A DNA stretch of 64,000 bases. Origin: Acinetobacter towneri DSM 14962 = CIP 107472 (GTDB taxonomy: Bacteria > Pseudomonadota > Gammaproteobacteria > Pseudomonadales > Moraxellaceae). This document shows, one piece after another, positions 1-11,189 of this stretch. The notes beneath the pieces are model-generated. The model was not told the origin of the DNA. It made no database searches and saw only the letters and a program-made list of their open reading frames with translations. The translations under genes and the position numbers were made by a program. The stretch is taken from assembly GCF_000368785.1 (NCBI RefSeq), contig NZ_KB849689.1, forward strand, positions 116,741 to 180,740, given 5' to 3'. Within the stretch, counting starts at the first letter, position 1. Each line of letters begins with the position of its first letter.

Positions 1-477
1 CTTGCGGCTATGCCAATCAATCACAGCACATAAATAAACAAAGCCTTTTGCCATAGGGATATACGTTATATCAGTAGACCACACTTGATTACTGCGCTGA
101 ATAGCCAATCCTTTGAGCAGATATGGATATTTACGGTGAGCTTGATTAGCCTGGCTTAAATTTGGTTTGCAATATAACGCCTGAATACCCATTTTCTTCA
201 TTAAAGTACGTGTATGACGTCGTCCTATATGATGCCCTTGACGATTCAACAAATCACGCATCATACGACTGCCTGCAAAAGGATATTGCATATGTAATTC
301 ATCAATACATCGCATCAGCTTCAGATCTGATGAGCTAACAGGTTTTGGGCGATAATAATAACAACCACGAGAGACTTTCAGTAACTTAGCTTGTTTAGAT
401 ACTGAAATCTGAAGTGAGTGATCGATTAACTTTTGTGGTTGAAGCGGCCCAGTTTCTTCAACACACCTTCTAAAAAA
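1..477 (-). CDS. IS3-family transposase OrfB (DDE integrase domain), partial 3' end missing
   Basis: Reading the minus strand in the frame -1 to orfA gives EETGPLQPQKLIDHSL, then an HTH_21-like segment with RMMRDLLNRQGHHIGRRHTR, then the start of the rve core, VWSTDITYIPMAKGF and AVIDWHSRK. The first catalytic Asp lies in STDITYI. The frame is open back to a T6A run (minus strand, 471-477), which could be the -1 slippery site joining OrfA to OrfB, as is usual for IS3 elements. The last catalytic residues are beyond position 1. Function is catalysis of transposition. Confidence 0.8.
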
Positions 478-731
478 TCAATTTCTAATGCCTGCTCACC
501 GATTTTTGCATGTAACTTTTTAAGATCAATGGGAGGTTCTGATGGAGCTTTTGATTGATCGAAAGCTTGTGAGGAAGCTGAGATCAATTGATTTTTCCAG
601 TCAATAATTTGGTTTTGATGAACATCAAACTCAGAACTCAATTCAGCAAGTGTTTTTTCTGCTTTGATCGCAGCAAGTGCTACCTTAGCCTTAAAGTCGT
701 TTGAATGATTTCTTCTTGGTCTACGTGCCAT
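426..731 (-). CDS. IS3-family transposase OrfA (HTH_8 / transposase_8)
   Basis: This is a small basic protein of about 101 residues with an N-terminal helix-turn-helix (SNDFKAKVALAAIKAEKTLAELSSEF region) and a C-terminal leucine-rich coiled coil, as in IS3 OrfA. I start it at 731 because GGAG lies 6 bases upstream; an ATG at 743 in the same frame has no better signal. Its 3' end overlaps orfB. It binds the IS ends and supplies the N-terminal part of the OrfAB fusion after frameshifting. Confidence 0.8.
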   Translation of the reverse strand: MARRPRRNHSNDFKAKVALAAIKAEKTLAELSSEFDVHQNQIIDWKNQLISASSQAFDQSKAPSEPPIDLKKLHAKIGEQALEIDFLEGVLKKLGRFNHKS

Positions 732-909
732 AAAATACTCCATATATTGATGTTTATAACATCATTTGAGGAGCAGAGTATCACTTATAGGAGTTGTTCA
801 AATTTCCGGATCCATCTCTGTTAAACTGCCACTATCTCAGAGTTTTTCTAAAGTTGTATAAGTAATCCTTCTCATCTTAACCAATTCAGTTAAGATTTAT
901 CCACGCTAT

Positions 910-918
910 AAATATAAT
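910..918. repeat. Left 9-bp target-site duplication of the ISAba1-like element
   Basis: AAATATAAT directly abuts the left inverted repeat and is repeated exactly at 2099-2107. A perfect 9-bp duplication indicates simple transposition with little later decay. Confidence 0.95.
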
Positions 919-936
919 CTCTGTACACGACAAATT

Positions 937-1473
937 TCATAGGTCCCTTGTCCTATCAGGCTTTTTCTTTCTTAAAATTGCTAGCACTTTCTTAAATTCT
1001 TCTTTTTTTCCAAAACCAATCAAACGTAGAATAGCCATTTGAACATAGTCCAAACCGTAGCGAAATAAACTTACTGAAAGTCGTCCATGCTTCTTTATTT
1101 TTATCGTTTTTTTCTGATCATGTTGCCATTCACCTGTTAAATAGCACCAACAGAAACCGATAGCTAGCACTGCTATCAATTTCTTGACTCGTCTAGGGTC
1201 TGTTAAACGAGTATTTTCAAGATTGAATCCACGTCCTTTGAGACAACTAAATAACGTTTCGATTTCCCAGCGTAATGCATAATCACGAATAGCAGAAGCA
1301 TTAAACATAGGAGAAACAACAAGTAAAAGTTCTCCATCTTCTAATCGTAGCGCACTAATATACAGTTTCACTCGACCAACCCAAATACGTCGTTTACGAC
1401 ATTCAGTTTGACCAACTTGAAGATGACGAAATAAATCACTAATTTTATGATTCTTGGCTAAGTGATTGGTCAC
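937..1473 (-). CDS. ISAba1-like transposase, second frame (C-terminal DDE part)
   Basis: This 178-residue reading frame contains the end of the IS4 transposase core: WEIETLFSCLKGRGFNLE carries the catalytic Glu and the YREK-like region. It is most likely made by -1 frameshifting from the first frame at an A7 run (minus strand, 1481-1487). Re-reading one A gives RVKKNFIVTNH, joining the two frames smoothly. A GTG at 1473 could serve as an independent start. 178 residues equals the size of the second ISAba1 frame. Confidence 0.9.
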   Translation of the reverse strand: MTNHLAKNHKISDLFRHLQVGQTECRKRRIWVGRVKLYISALRLEDGELLLVVSPMFNASAIRDYALRWEIETLFSCLKGRGFNLENTRLTDPRRVKKLIAVLAIGFCWCYLTGEWQHDQKKTIKIKKHGRLSVSLFRYGLDYVQMAILRLIGFGKKEEFKKVLAILRKKKPDRTRDL

Positions 1474-2030
1474 AATAAAGTTTTTTTAACACGTATACAG
1501 AAGTTAATGTCATTTTCAATTAACCATGTAAACCATTTCTCACCGATAAATTCTCTGTCTGCAAACACATTCACAATACGATCTTTACCAAAAATGGAGA
1601 TAAAGCGTTGAATCAAAGCAATACGCTCTTTTGTATCTGAATTTCCACGTTTATTGAGCAATGTCCAAACAATAGGTATCGCTATTCCACGATAGACGAT
1701 GGCCAACATCAAGATATTGATATCTCGTTTTCCCCATTTCCAATTAGTTCTATCCAAAGTTAATTGGACTTTATCGAATGAAAATATATTGAAAATTAAC
1801 TGAGAAATTTGACGATAATCGAAATACTGATCTGCAAAGAAGCGTTGTATACGTCGATAAAATGATTGTGGTAAGCACTTGATGGGTAAGGCTTTAGATG
1901 CAGAAGAAAGATTACATGTCTGTTTTACAATTAATGCAAGCATAATCAGTGTAAAACATTTTACATGTGACTTGTTCCACTTTAGATATTTGTTTAAGAT
2001 GAGATATAACTCATTGAAATGTGTCATCAT
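1470..2030 (-). CDS. ISAba1-like transposase, first frame (N-terminal part)
   Basis: This 186-residue frame holds the N-terminal DNA-binding region and the first two catalytic Asp residues of an IS4-family transposase: LTLDRTNWKWG and NVFADREFIG. It ends at TGA just after the A7 slippery run. Two adjacent ATG codons (2030 and 2027) are possible starts. It makes the N-terminal portion of the frameshifted transposase; ISAba1 has the same two-frame layout. Confidence 0.9.
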   Translation of the reverse strand: MMTHFNELYLILNKYLKWNKSHVKCFTLIMLALIVKQTCNLSSASKALPIKCLPQSFYRRIQRFFADQYFDYRQISQLIFNIFSFDKVQLTLDRTNWKWGKRDINILMLAIVYRGIAIPIVWTLLNKRGNSDTKERIALIQRFISIFGKDRIVNVFADREFIGEKWFTWLIENDINFCIRVKKTLL

Positions 2031-2038
2031 ATTCGTCG

Positions 2039-2066
2039 TCAGAAAACAAGTATTATGCCATTATTT
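2039..2066 (+). promoter_or_regulatory. Outward-facing IS promoter toward the LysR gene
   Basis: TCAGAA (2039-2044), a 16-bp spacer, then TTATTT (2061-2066) reads out of the element on the plus strand. The known ISAba1 outward promoter is TTAGAA-16 bp-TTATTT in the same place and direction, so only one base differs in the -35. The first gene downstream is the LysR regulator at 2279. Confidence 0.7.
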
Positions 2067-2098
2067 CAGTGAGTTATCTTTTTTTGTCGTGTACAAAG

Positions 2099-2107
2099 AA
2101 ATATAAT
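2099..2107. repeat. Right 9-bp target-site duplication of the ISAba1-like element
   Basis: AAATATAAT immediately follows the right inverted repeat and matches 910-918 exactly. Confidence 0.95.
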
Positions 2108-2278
2108 ATTATTCATTACATTTATAGAGCTAATTTTTTTTCAATATGCGGCCTTTAATTCAGATCCTTTCGTGATCATTTACAAGATTCCTTAGAAAAT
2201 ATTTATATATTTATCATGGTTTTTAGTGTTTTTATATACAAACTAAGGAATGGCTGCTGCAAGTAAATGAGGTAATAG

Positions 2279-3211
2279 ATGGAGTTAAAGCAGTTAAAAT
2301 ATTTTGTCTCAATTATTGAGTCAGGAAGTTTAGGGAAGGCCTCTCAAAAACTTGATGTTGGAACTTCTGCCCTAAGTCAGCAAATTGCTAAACTCGAAGA
2401 TGAATTATCGACACGTTTATTGCAGAGAACATCCACAGGTGTTACACCCACACCTTCAGGCTTGGCATTTTTTAAACAGGCTCAATTGGTATTACGTCAT
2501 ACGGAGTATGCAATTGAAGCCGCACATTCATCTCGGTTGACGGGTCATGTGAGTGTAGGTTTTTCACCGAGTATTGCGTCTGTAATCGGTATTCCATTTA
2601 TGCAATTGATGTCAGAGCGTTATCCTGATATCAAAATTCATTTAGTTGAAAGTCTCTCAGGTAATCTCACCAATCTTGTGAACTCAAGACAGCTCGATAT
2701 CGCCATTATTTTTACCCAAGATGTCGATGTCAATTGGGCTGTTCAACCGTTATTAAAAGAACAAATGTTTTTAATGGCAAACCGGTCTTTACTACAGGAA
2801 TATGGATTTGAGCATTGTATTCAAGAGGGACAAATTGATTTAGACCAAGTCAATCGATTACCCCTCGTATTGCCAAGCCAGCGACACGGTTTACGTAAGT
2901 TCTTAGATCAAAAAGTGGAATTATTAGATGTCAATCATGAAGTCGATGGTCTGCATTTACTCATGAACTGTGTTAGTCAGTTAAATATGGCAACCATTCA
3001 ACCCGTCAGTGCACATTTTGACTACTTAAAAACTGACATGTGTTTATTACAAGTCGTAGAGCCAAAACTTGAACGTATTAATTATTTAATCAGCCATGCC
3101 GAAGACGAGCTTTCACCAGCAAGTTTAGCGACCAAAGTTGCAATTAAAAGTACTGTTAAGCATTTAATTCATAATGGACTATGGCCAAGTGCAGAGTTGT
3201 TAGACTTTTAG
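2279..3211 (+). CDS. tcuR: LysR-family transcriptional regulator, TcuR-like
   Basis: The 310-residue protein starts with a LysR winged-helix domain (residues 1-60; KQLKYFVSIIESGSLGKAS and SALSQQIAKLEDEL), followed by a LysR substrate-binding domain to about residue 290. The start is well supported by GAGG 7 bases upstream. It lies directly ahead of tcuA in the same direction, as the tricarballylate regulator does in Salmonella, so I infer it senses tricarballylate or a related tricarboxylate and controls tcuA onward. Unusually for a LysR gene it is not divergent from its target. The ISAba1-like promoter lies upstream and may now drive it. The ligand is inferred from context only. Confidence 0.75.
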   Translation: MELKQLKYFVSIIESGSLGKASQKLDVGTSALSQQIAKLEDELSTRLLQRTSTGVTPTPSGLAFFKQAQLVLRHTEYAIEAAHSSRLTGHVSVGFSPSIASVIGIPFMQLMSERYPDIKIHLVESLSGNLTNLVNSRQLDIAIIFTQDVDVNWAVQPLLKEQMFLMANRSLLQEYGFEHCIQEGQIDLDQVNRLPLVLPSQRHGLRKFLDQKVELLDVNHEVDGLHLLMNCVSQLNMATIQPVSAHFDYLKTDMCLLQVVEPKLERINYLISHAEDELSPASLATKVAIKSTVKHLIHNGLWPSAELLDF

Positions 3212-3309
3212 CGTATTTAGTATTATTAAAGACCTCTTTAAGATTCACCGCTTACGATGTCTTCGATATTCAGCTTAAATTGCTTGAAATTCGAAAGGGA
3301 AGACATCGA

Positions 3310-4710
3310 ATGCATGATGTAATTGTGATTGGCGGTGGGAATGCCGCTTTATGTGCAGCCTTGACTGCAAGAGAGGCCGGTGCTTCAGTTTTAATTTTAG
3401 AAGCTGCTCCAAAAGAATGGCGTGGAGGAAATTCCCAGCACACACGTAATTTACGTTGTATGCATGATGAGCCTCAAGATGTATTGATTGATGCTTATCC
3501 AGAAGAAGAATACTGGCAGGATTTATTGAAAGTGACTGCTGGGAAAACGAATGAGCATTTAGCCCGTCTTGTGATTCGTTCAACGGCAACCTGCCGTGAC
3601 TGGATGCGTAAACACGGCGTGAATTTTCAACCTCCTCTTTCTGGCGCGCTGCATGTAGCACGAACCAATGCTTTCTTTATGGGCGGCGGTAAAGCGCTAG
3701 TCAATGCTTATTTCCGTAGCGCACAAAATTTAGGCGTAGATATTCTCTATAACACCAAAATTGTCGATCTAGAGATCGAAAATAATGTCTTTAAAGCGGC
3801 TATTGCTGAAGATGGTAAACGCTTTGAAGGGGCTTCATGTGTGCTCGCCGCTGGTGGATTTGAGTCCAATCTAAAGTGGTTACGTGAGGCATGGGGTCAA
3901 AATGAGGATGGTGAATGGCCTGCAGATAATTTTATTATTCGAGGTACTCGTTTTAATCAAGGTAACTTACTCAAATTTATGATAGATCAAGGTGCCGATA
4001 TTATTGGTGATCCTTCGCAATCTCACTGTGTCGCTGTTGATGCACGTGCACCGCTCTATGATGGCGGTATTTGTACCCGAATAGACTGTGTTTCCCTCGG
4101 CATTGTAGTCAATAAAAATGCGGTCCGTTTTTATGATGAAGGTGAAGATTTTTGGCCTAAACGTTATGCCATTTGGGGGCGCTTGGTCGCCAAGCAACCT
4201 GGACAAATTGCCTATTCTATTATTGATTCCAAATCTGTGGGGCGTTTCATGCCTCCAGTATTTGAAGGAACTATCGCTCATTCAATAAAGCAATTGGCAC
4301 AAAAATTAAATTTAGATGAACAACAGCTCATTCAAACCGTTGATAACTATAACAAGGCCTGTGTTAAGGGTGAGTTTAACCATACGGTGTTAGATGATTG
4401 TCATACTGAAAATTTAAGTCCAGCTAAAACCCATTGGGCAGTTCCTTTAGATCAGCCACCGTTCTATGCCTATGCCTTAAAGCCCGGCATTACCTTTACC
4501 TATCTCGGCTTAAAAGTTGAAGATGATGCCGCTGTGCGCTTCGATGGGAAAGCCAGCCCTAATTTATTTGTGGCAGGAGAAATGATGGCTGGAAATGTAT
4601 TGGGTCAAGGTTATACAGCAGGTGTCGGGATGTCGATTGGAACAACATTTGGTCGTATTGCAGGTAGAAATGCTGCCAAAGCTGCACTTGCACAAGGAGA
4701 ATGGGCGTGA
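3310..4710 (+). CDS. tcuA: FAD-dependent tricarballylate dehydrogenase TcuA
   Basis: TcuA oxidises tricarballylate to cis-aconitate using FAD. The 466-residue protein opens with a dinucleotide-binding motif ([19 protein letters not shown], residues 3-21), contains the succinate-dehydrogenase/fumarate-reductase flavoprotein fold, and ends with the FAD-closing segment [19 protein letters not shown]. The length matches Salmonella TcuA (about 467). The frame is open upstream to 3181, but the ATG at 3310 begins the Rossmann strand and is the natural start. It lies about 100 bp after the regulator and its end overlaps tcuB. No lesion is visible. Confidence 0.9.
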   Translation: MHDVIVIGGGNAALCAALTAREAGASVLILEAAPKEWRGGNSQHTRNLRCMHDEPQDVLIDAYPEEEYWQDLLKVTAGKTNEHLARLVIRSTATCRDWMRKHGVNFQPPLSGALHVARTNAFFMGGGKALVNAYFRSAQNLGVDILYNTKIVDLEIENNVFKAAIAEDGKRFEGASCVLAAGGFESNLKWLREAWGQNEDGEWPADNFIIRGTRFNQGNLLKFMIDQGADIIGDPSQSHCVAVDARAPLYDGGICTRIDCVSLGIVVNKNAVRFYDEGEDFWPKRYAIWGRLVAKQPGQIAYSIIDSKSVGRFMPPVFEGTIAHSIKQLAQKLNLDEQQLIQTVDNYNKACVKGEFNHTVLDDCHTENLSPAKTHWAVPLDQPPFYAYALKPGITFTYLGLKVEDDAAVRFDGKASPNLFVAGEMMAGNVLGQGYTAGVGMSIGTTFGRIAGRNAAKAALAQGEWA

Positions 4711-5852
4711 ACGTAGAACCGAAGAAATTTATTCCTGTAGTGCAACTGACCGAGAATGAAGAGCAAGTCAAACAAGCCTTACAAATTTGTAATGCATGTC
4801 GTTACTGTGAAACTTTCTGTGCTGTATTCCCTGCCATGACTAAGCGTCTTGAGTTTACGCAAGCCGATATTCACTATATGGCAAACCTTTGTCATAACTG
4901 TGGCGCATGTTTACATGCCTGCCAATATGCACCACCGCATGAATTTGGTGTGAATATTCCACAAGCCATGGCGCAAGTACGTTTAGAAACCTATCAAGAA
5001 TTTGCTGTACCTGCAGCATTTGGTGCTATTTATAAGAAAACAGGCATTCCATTGGTTTCAGCCATGTCCGTACTGTTTTTCTTATTGATGTTGGCTGGCG
5101 TATGGATGAATGGCACCGATTTATTTGGTCGTTACCAAGGCGATTTCTACGCCATTTTCCCGCATAACTTCTTAGTTGTTTTATTTGGCTCAGTCTTCAT
5201 ACTGTCTTTTGTATTACTGGGTCTCGGGATTGCCAAATTCTGGAAACAAACCTCTAAGATCATTCCAGAAGGGGTGGCACAGCCCGATATTTTACAAGCT
5301 TCCAAAAATGTACTGACGCTCAAATATTTAGATGGTGGTCATGGCAAAGGTTGTAACGAAGAAGATGATCGATATACCAAAATCCGTCGCGTTTATCATC
5401 ACTTTACCATGTACGGCTTCTTACTCTGCTTCGCAGCGACCAGTGTTGCAACGCTTTACCACTACTTCTTAGGTCTTCAAGCACCTTATGCCTATACCAG
5501 CTTACCTGTTATTTTAGGCACCTTAGGTGGGATTGGACTCATTATTGGTCCTGTAGGTTTGCTTTATTTGAACATTAAACGTCATCCCTTACATGGTGAT
5601 GCGAAGCAAAAACCCATGGATCGTGGCTTTATTTTCCTATTGTTGCTGATCAGTGTCACCGGTTTATTGCTCCTTGCCTTCCGTGACACTGCAGCAATGG
5701 CATTACTTTTGATTGTTCATTTAGCAACGGTGATGACTTTCTTCTTAACCATTCCTTTCGGCAAATTTGCACATGGCTTCTACCGTAGTGCTGCATTGTT
5801 GAAATTTGCAGTAGAGGAGCGCATTGCTAAACACAAATCAAAATCAAAGTAA
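4701..5852 (+). CDS. tcuB: TcuB, membrane Fe-S/heme protein re-oxidising TcuA
   Basis: TcuB passes electrons from reduced TcuA to the quinone pool. Two Fe-S cysteine clusters are clear near the N-terminus ([11 protein letters not shown], residues 30-40, and [11 protein letters not shown], residues 64-74), followed by about six hydrophobic helices with histidines suitable for heme b ([14 protein letters not shown]). The frame begins at ATG 4701, overlapping the end of tcuA. However, AAGGAG at 4694-4699 is only one base from that ATG, so the in-frame GTG at 4707 is a better-spaced start. Function is from the known CitB/TcuB family. Confidence 0.9.
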   Translation: MGVNVEPKKFIPVVQLTENEEQVKQALQICNACRYCETFCAVFPAMTKRLEFTQADIHYMANLCHNCGACLHACQYAPPHEFGVNIPQAMAQVRLETYQEFAVPAAFGAIYKKTGIPLVSAMSVLFFLLMLAGVWMNGTDLFGRYQGDFYAIFPHNFLVVLFGSVFILSFVLLGLGIAKFWKQTSKIIPEGVAQPDILQASKNVLTLKYLDGGHGKGCNEEDDRYTKIRRVYHHFTMYGFLLCFAATSVATLYHYFLGLQAPYAYTSLPVILGTLGGIGLIIGPVGLLYLNIKRHPLHGDAKQKPMDRGFIFLLLLISVTGLLLLAFRDTAAMALLLIVHLATVMTFFLTIPFGKFAHGFYRSAALLKFAVEERIAKHKSKSK

Positions 5853-5945
5853 GACCCAAGCCTCGTGATCACTAAAACAGTCACGATGGTGGTAGGTAAA
5901 GGTGGAAACACATTCACGGATAATTCAGCATAAGGATATTTTGCT

Positions 5946-6938
5946 ATGAAAAAAATGAAATGGTTAGCACTTGCGTGCACAGGCGCTGTTTTGGTGGGTT
6001 GTGGCACAGGTAATGCATCGAAAGAACCGGGTCAGCCTAAGCGTGCAGAATGTATTGCACCTGCTAAACCAGGTGGTGGTTTTGATATGACCTGTAAATT
6101 GTTGCAATCAGGCTTTAAAGAAACTGGGGTGATGACCGATCCAGTTCGTGTGACTTACATGCCAGGTGGTGTAGGGGCTGTGGCTTACAACAAAATTGTG
6201 AACAATGACCCAGCCAATAATAATGCCGTGATTGCATTTTCAACCGGTTCATTGTTGAACTTGGCACAAGGCAAGTTCGGTAATTTCACAGAAAAAGATG
6301 TGAAATGGTTGTAGGGTGTTGCGGTCGATTATGGTCTGGTCGCAGTACATAAAGATTCGCCGCTGAAAACCTTAGATGACTTGATGAAAGCACTCAAAGC
6401 AAATCCAAAGAAATTGAGCTTTGGTGGTGCGGGTAGTGTTGGTGGTCAAGACTGGATGCAAACGGCTATTTTAGCCAAAAAAGCAGGTATTAATCCTGCG
6501 GACATGAGCTTTGTGGCACTTGAAGGCGGTGGTGAAGTACTTACTTCATTGTTAGGTCAGCATATTCAAGTGGGTGTGGGGAATGTCAGCGAAGTGGGTG
6601 CACATTTAGATGCAGGTTCAATTCGCGTATTGGCAGTGTTCTCTAAAGACCGTCTGGAAGGTAAGTTCTCGAATCTACCAACAGCGATTGAGCAAGGTTA
6701 TGATCTTGAATGGCCAGTAATCCGTGGTTTTTACATGGGGCTTAAAGTCAGTGATGATGCGTACAAATGGTGGAAAAACGCCTTTGATAAAATGATGGCA
6801 AATGAGAAGTTCGATGCGGTACGCGAAAATCAAGATTTATTGCCATTTGAAATGACCGGTGAAGAAATTCAGGCTTATGTCTATAAGCAAACCAATGAAA
6901 TGCGTCAATTATCTGAAGAATACAAATTATCAAAATAA
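5946..6938 (+). pseudogene. tctC: tctC, tripartite tricarboxylate transporter binding protein, broken by an amber codon
   Basis: TctC proteins are extracytoplasmic tricarboxylate-binding proteins. The gene starts with a lipoprotein signal (LACTGAVLVGC, Cys about residue 19) and the binding region AKPGGGFDMTCK. At codon 123 (6312-6314) the frame reads KWL-TAG-GVAVDYG and then continues open, in the same frame, to a normal family end at 6938 (331 codons in all). This is therefore a single nonsense change in an otherwise intact gene. Without suppression the product stops after 122 residues and cannot bind substrate. Sequencing error is the main alternative. Confidence 0.85.
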
Positions 6939-6992
6939 CAAACAGACTGAGTGAGGACGAATGTTTTCACTCAGTTTTTGTTTAGAGGGAAG

Positions 6993-7439
6993 ATGATGAA
7001 ATCTGAACGCATTCTTACAGCCATCATTGCCGTAATCGGATTGGGATTGTTGATCTATGCTTTGAACTTCGAAGCGCCAATTTCTTATGATCCTGTTGGG
7101 CCAAAAGCCTTTCCAATTCTGTTGATGGGCTTGATCACTTTCAGTGCTTTTTACTTGACGGTTCGTCCAGCCATTATGTTTGAACCAGTTGAACTCGGTT
7201 GGACCAAACACTTAGTCGGCAAATTACTCCTGTGTGTCGTGGCGCTAACCTGCTATGCCGCGGTCTTTGAACTTCTCGGGTTTATTGGTGCAACATTGTT
7301 GTTAACCATCGCACTGGGTCGTTTATTTAACGGGAAAATGATCCCGATTGCGATTACCAGTGTTGTTTTAAGTTTTAGTACCTACTACCTGTTTGACCGT
7401 GTGTTAGACGTACCTTTGCCACTCGGGCTATTTGGTTAA
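6993..7439 (+). CDS. tctB: TctB, small membrane subunit of tripartite tricarboxylate transporter
   Basis: The 148-residue protein has four hydrophobic helices (ILTAIIAVIGLGLLIYAL, the segment around 35-55, LLLCVVALTCYAAVF, and IAITSVVLSFSTYYLF), the usual architecture of TctB. The start at 6993 (or the adjacent ATG at 6996) is preceded by AGAGGGA. It sits between tctC and tctA as in other tripartite tricarboxylate transporters. The gene itself looks intact, but both partner genes are broken. Confidence 0.85.
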   Translation: MMKSERILTAIIAVIGLGLLIYALNFEAPISYDPVGPKAFPILLMGLITFSAFYLTVRPAIMFEPVELGWTKHLVGKLLLCVVALTCYAAVFELLGFIGATLLLTIALGRLFNGKMIPIAITSVVLSFSTYYLFDRVLDVPLPLGLFG

Positions 7440-7452
7440 GGATGACGACCCT

Positions 7453-8733
7453 ATGGAAATTTTAAATTTTTTAATGATGGGTTTTGAGGTTGCATTACAA
7501 CCGAAAAACTTATTAATTGCCTTTATTGGTGCATTTATTGGCACGATTGTCGGTCTATTGCCTGGCTTAGGTCCAATTAACGGTGTGGCAATCCTTTTAC
7601 CATTTGCTTATGCCTTGGGTTTACCCGTAGATAGCGCACTGATTCTATTGGCTGCGGTGTATTTGGGCTGTGAGTATGGTGGTCGTATTTCTGCAATTTT
7701 GCTAAATGTGCCTGGTGATGCGGGCGCGATCATGACCACTTTAGATGGTTATCCGATGGCGCAACAAGGTAAAGCAGGCATTGCATTATCATTATCTTCC
7801 GTCAGTTCCTTTATTGGTAGTACCATCGCCTTTATTGGGATCGTGTTGTTTGCGCCATTATTGGCGAAGTGGGCAATTTCTTTCGGCCCTGCTGAATACT
7901 TTGTACTCATGGTCTTTGCGATTGTGTGTTTAACCGGTTTAGTTAGCACACAACCTGTGAAAACATTTCTTATGGCGTTGTTAGGTTTAGGCTTATCAAC
8001 TGTAGGTATGGATGCGATTACAGGGGTTTACCGCTTTACCTTTGATAGCGTTGGCTTAAGTGATGGTATTGCATTTACCACACTCGTGATTGGTTTATTC
8101 AGTGTTAGTGAAATCTTATTATTACTTGAACGTACAGCGATTGGTAAAGTTGCGCTTAAACAAGGCAAACGTTCATTATTCAACATCAAAGAATTTTTCA
8201 GTGCACTCGCGACGATTATTCGTGGTTCATTCATTGGTTTCTTCTCAGGGATTTTACCAGGTGCAGGTGCAACAGTTGCCAGCGCAATGGCATATACCAC
8301 TGAACGTAAAATTGCGAAAGACAACAGCCAATTTGGTAAAAGTGATTTACGTGGTTTAGCAGCACCGGAAAGTGCCAACAATGCTGCAGCATGTGGTTCA
8401 TTCGTTCCAATGCTGACGTTAGGGGTTCCTGGTTCGGGTACAACTGCGGTGATGATGGGTGCATTATTAATGTACAACATTGCACCAGGTCCACAATTAT
8501 TCACAGAACAACCGACATTGGTTTGGGCACTGATCGCATCATTGATGGTGGGTAACATCATCCTCTTGGTATTGAACTTACCATTGGTGGGTTTCTTTGC
8601 AAAAATGTTGAGCGTACCAAGTTATATCTTGATTCCAATTATCGCAACGGTCAGCTTCATTGGTGTTTACGCAATTCATAGCAATGTCTTCGATCTATTA
8701 CTCTGCTTAGGTTTGGGCGTATGTGGTTATATC
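7453..8733 (+). pseudogene. tctA: tctA, large permease subunit, 5' part (interrupted by IS66 element)
   Basis: TctA is the large 12-helix permease of the transporter. The family signature GTIVGLLPGLGPINGVAIL lies near residue 36, and the second glycine-rich motif, GSFIGFFSGILPGAGATVAS, lies near residue 258. The frame runs through codon 427 and then enters the IS at 8734, which adds only a few foreign residues before TGA at 8748. The missing C-terminus is at 13238-13459. Joining the two parts after removing one 8-bp duplication gives exactly 501 codons, the normal TctA size. AAGGA at 7438 supports the ATG at 7453. Confidence 0.9.
8726..8733. repeat. Left 8-bp target-site duplication of the IS66 element
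   Basis: GTTATATC lies inside tctA directly before the element and is repeated at 13230-13237. Eight bases is the usual duplication for IS66-family elements. Confidence 0.95.
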
Positions 8734-8762
8734 GTAAGCGTCCGCTGAATCCCATACCAATT

Positions 8763-9220
8763 TTAATTCGATTTAGGTTTCCAGCAGTGTGGCAGTAACT
8801 CTTCAATCTGGGTCACTTTGTGTGTCGGTAACCTTTTCAGCACATCACTTAAATAGGCATACGGATCCAAGCCATTCAGCTTTGCTGACTGGATTAAAGT
8901 CATGATATTCGCCGCTCGCTGGCCGCTGCGCAGCGAACCTGCAAATAACCAGTTCTTACGTCCCAACGCCCAGGGGCGCATCTGGTTTTCCACCCAGTTA
9001 TTGCAAATCGGTAGATTGCCATCATCCAGATAGCGGCTTAAAGCTGGCCAACGCTTCAGAGTGTAATTGATCGCCTTGGCGGTTGGAGAACTCGATGGCA
9101 CAGTCAGTTGATGTTGGTTGAGCCATTCATACAGTTGTTGCATCACTGGTTGACTATGCTGTTGTCGGTATTCGCGGCGCTGTTCTGCTGTACCATCGGT
9201 CTTTTTCCTGAGTTCTGCTT
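8763..9220 (-). pseudogene. tnpC: IS66 tnpC transposase, C-terminal fragment
   Basis: The fragment reads EAELRKKTDGTAEQRREYR through NLPICNNWVENQMRPWALGR and ends at 8763, the C-terminal region of an IS66 DDE transposase (the catalytic Glu lies in the NNWVENQMRP segment). It is separated from its N-terminal part by the IS21 element. Joining 12353-11186 to 9220-8763 restores 542 codons in one frame, so the insertion is the only lesion I can see. Confidence 0.9.
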
Positions 9221-9224
9221 CTAT
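9221..9224. repeat. Left 4-bp target-site duplication of the IS21-family element
   Basis: CTAT before the left terminus is repeated at 11186-11189 after the right terminus. Removing one copy restores the tnpC frame (ATA GAA GCA). Confidence 0.9.
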
Positions 9225-9312
9225 TGTTAGCGGCAATGTAAAAATGACCCCCCAACAGCATTTGAAAATTGACCCCCTTGGTTAATATAGTGGTCTTTTT
9301 GGACTGCTCAAC

Positions 9313-11111
<1,799 letters not shown>

Positions 11112-11185
11112 TAAATCATCAAAGGGGTCAATTTTACTTTGCTGTTTTTAAGGTAAAAGGGGTCAGTTTTAAATTGCCGTTGACA

Positions 11186-11189
11186 CTAT
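11186..11189. repeat. Right 4-bp target-site duplication of the IS21-family element
   Basis: CTAT directly follows the right terminus of the element and matches 9221-9224. Confidence 0.9.

Larger units (their letters stand above)
1..814 (-). mobile_element. IS3-family insertion sequence, partial (runs off left edge)
   Basis: The element encodes an IS3-type orfA (to 731) and a -1-frame orfB that continues past the window start. On the minus strand the likely terminus begins TGGATCCGGAAATTTG (814 leftwards), with the TG start typical of this family. The other terminus and any target duplication lie outside the window, so completeness cannot be judged. Confidence 0.8.
919..2098 (-). mobile_element. 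ISAba1-like IS4-family insertion sequence, complete, 1180 bp
   Basis: The 16-bp terminal inverted repeats are CTCTGTACACGACAAA (919-934) and, as reverse complement of 2083-2098, CTTTGTACACGACAAA, one mismatch. The length of 1180 bp, the two overlapping transposase frames and the 9-bp target duplication all match ISAba1 as known from Acinetobacter baumannii. From memory the proteins differ from ISAba1 at a number of positions, so this is probably a close relative rather than ISAba1 itself. It sits 180 bp upstream of the LysR gene, with the transposase pointing away from that gene, the same orientation in which ISAba1 activates neighbours. Confidence 0.95.

Noticed and set aside
5946..6314. Reading the two tctC halves as separate genes
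   Set aside because: They are in one frame and separated only by a single TAG; the second half lacks the signal peptide.
8028..8561. 177-codon open frame antisense to tctA
   Set aside because: It lies wholly inside tctA, whose family motifs are clear on the plus strand.
7453..8748. Reading tctA 7453-8748 as a short functional permease
   Set aside because: The end is foreign DNA from the IS66 terminus, and the missing C-terminal part is found intact on the other side.
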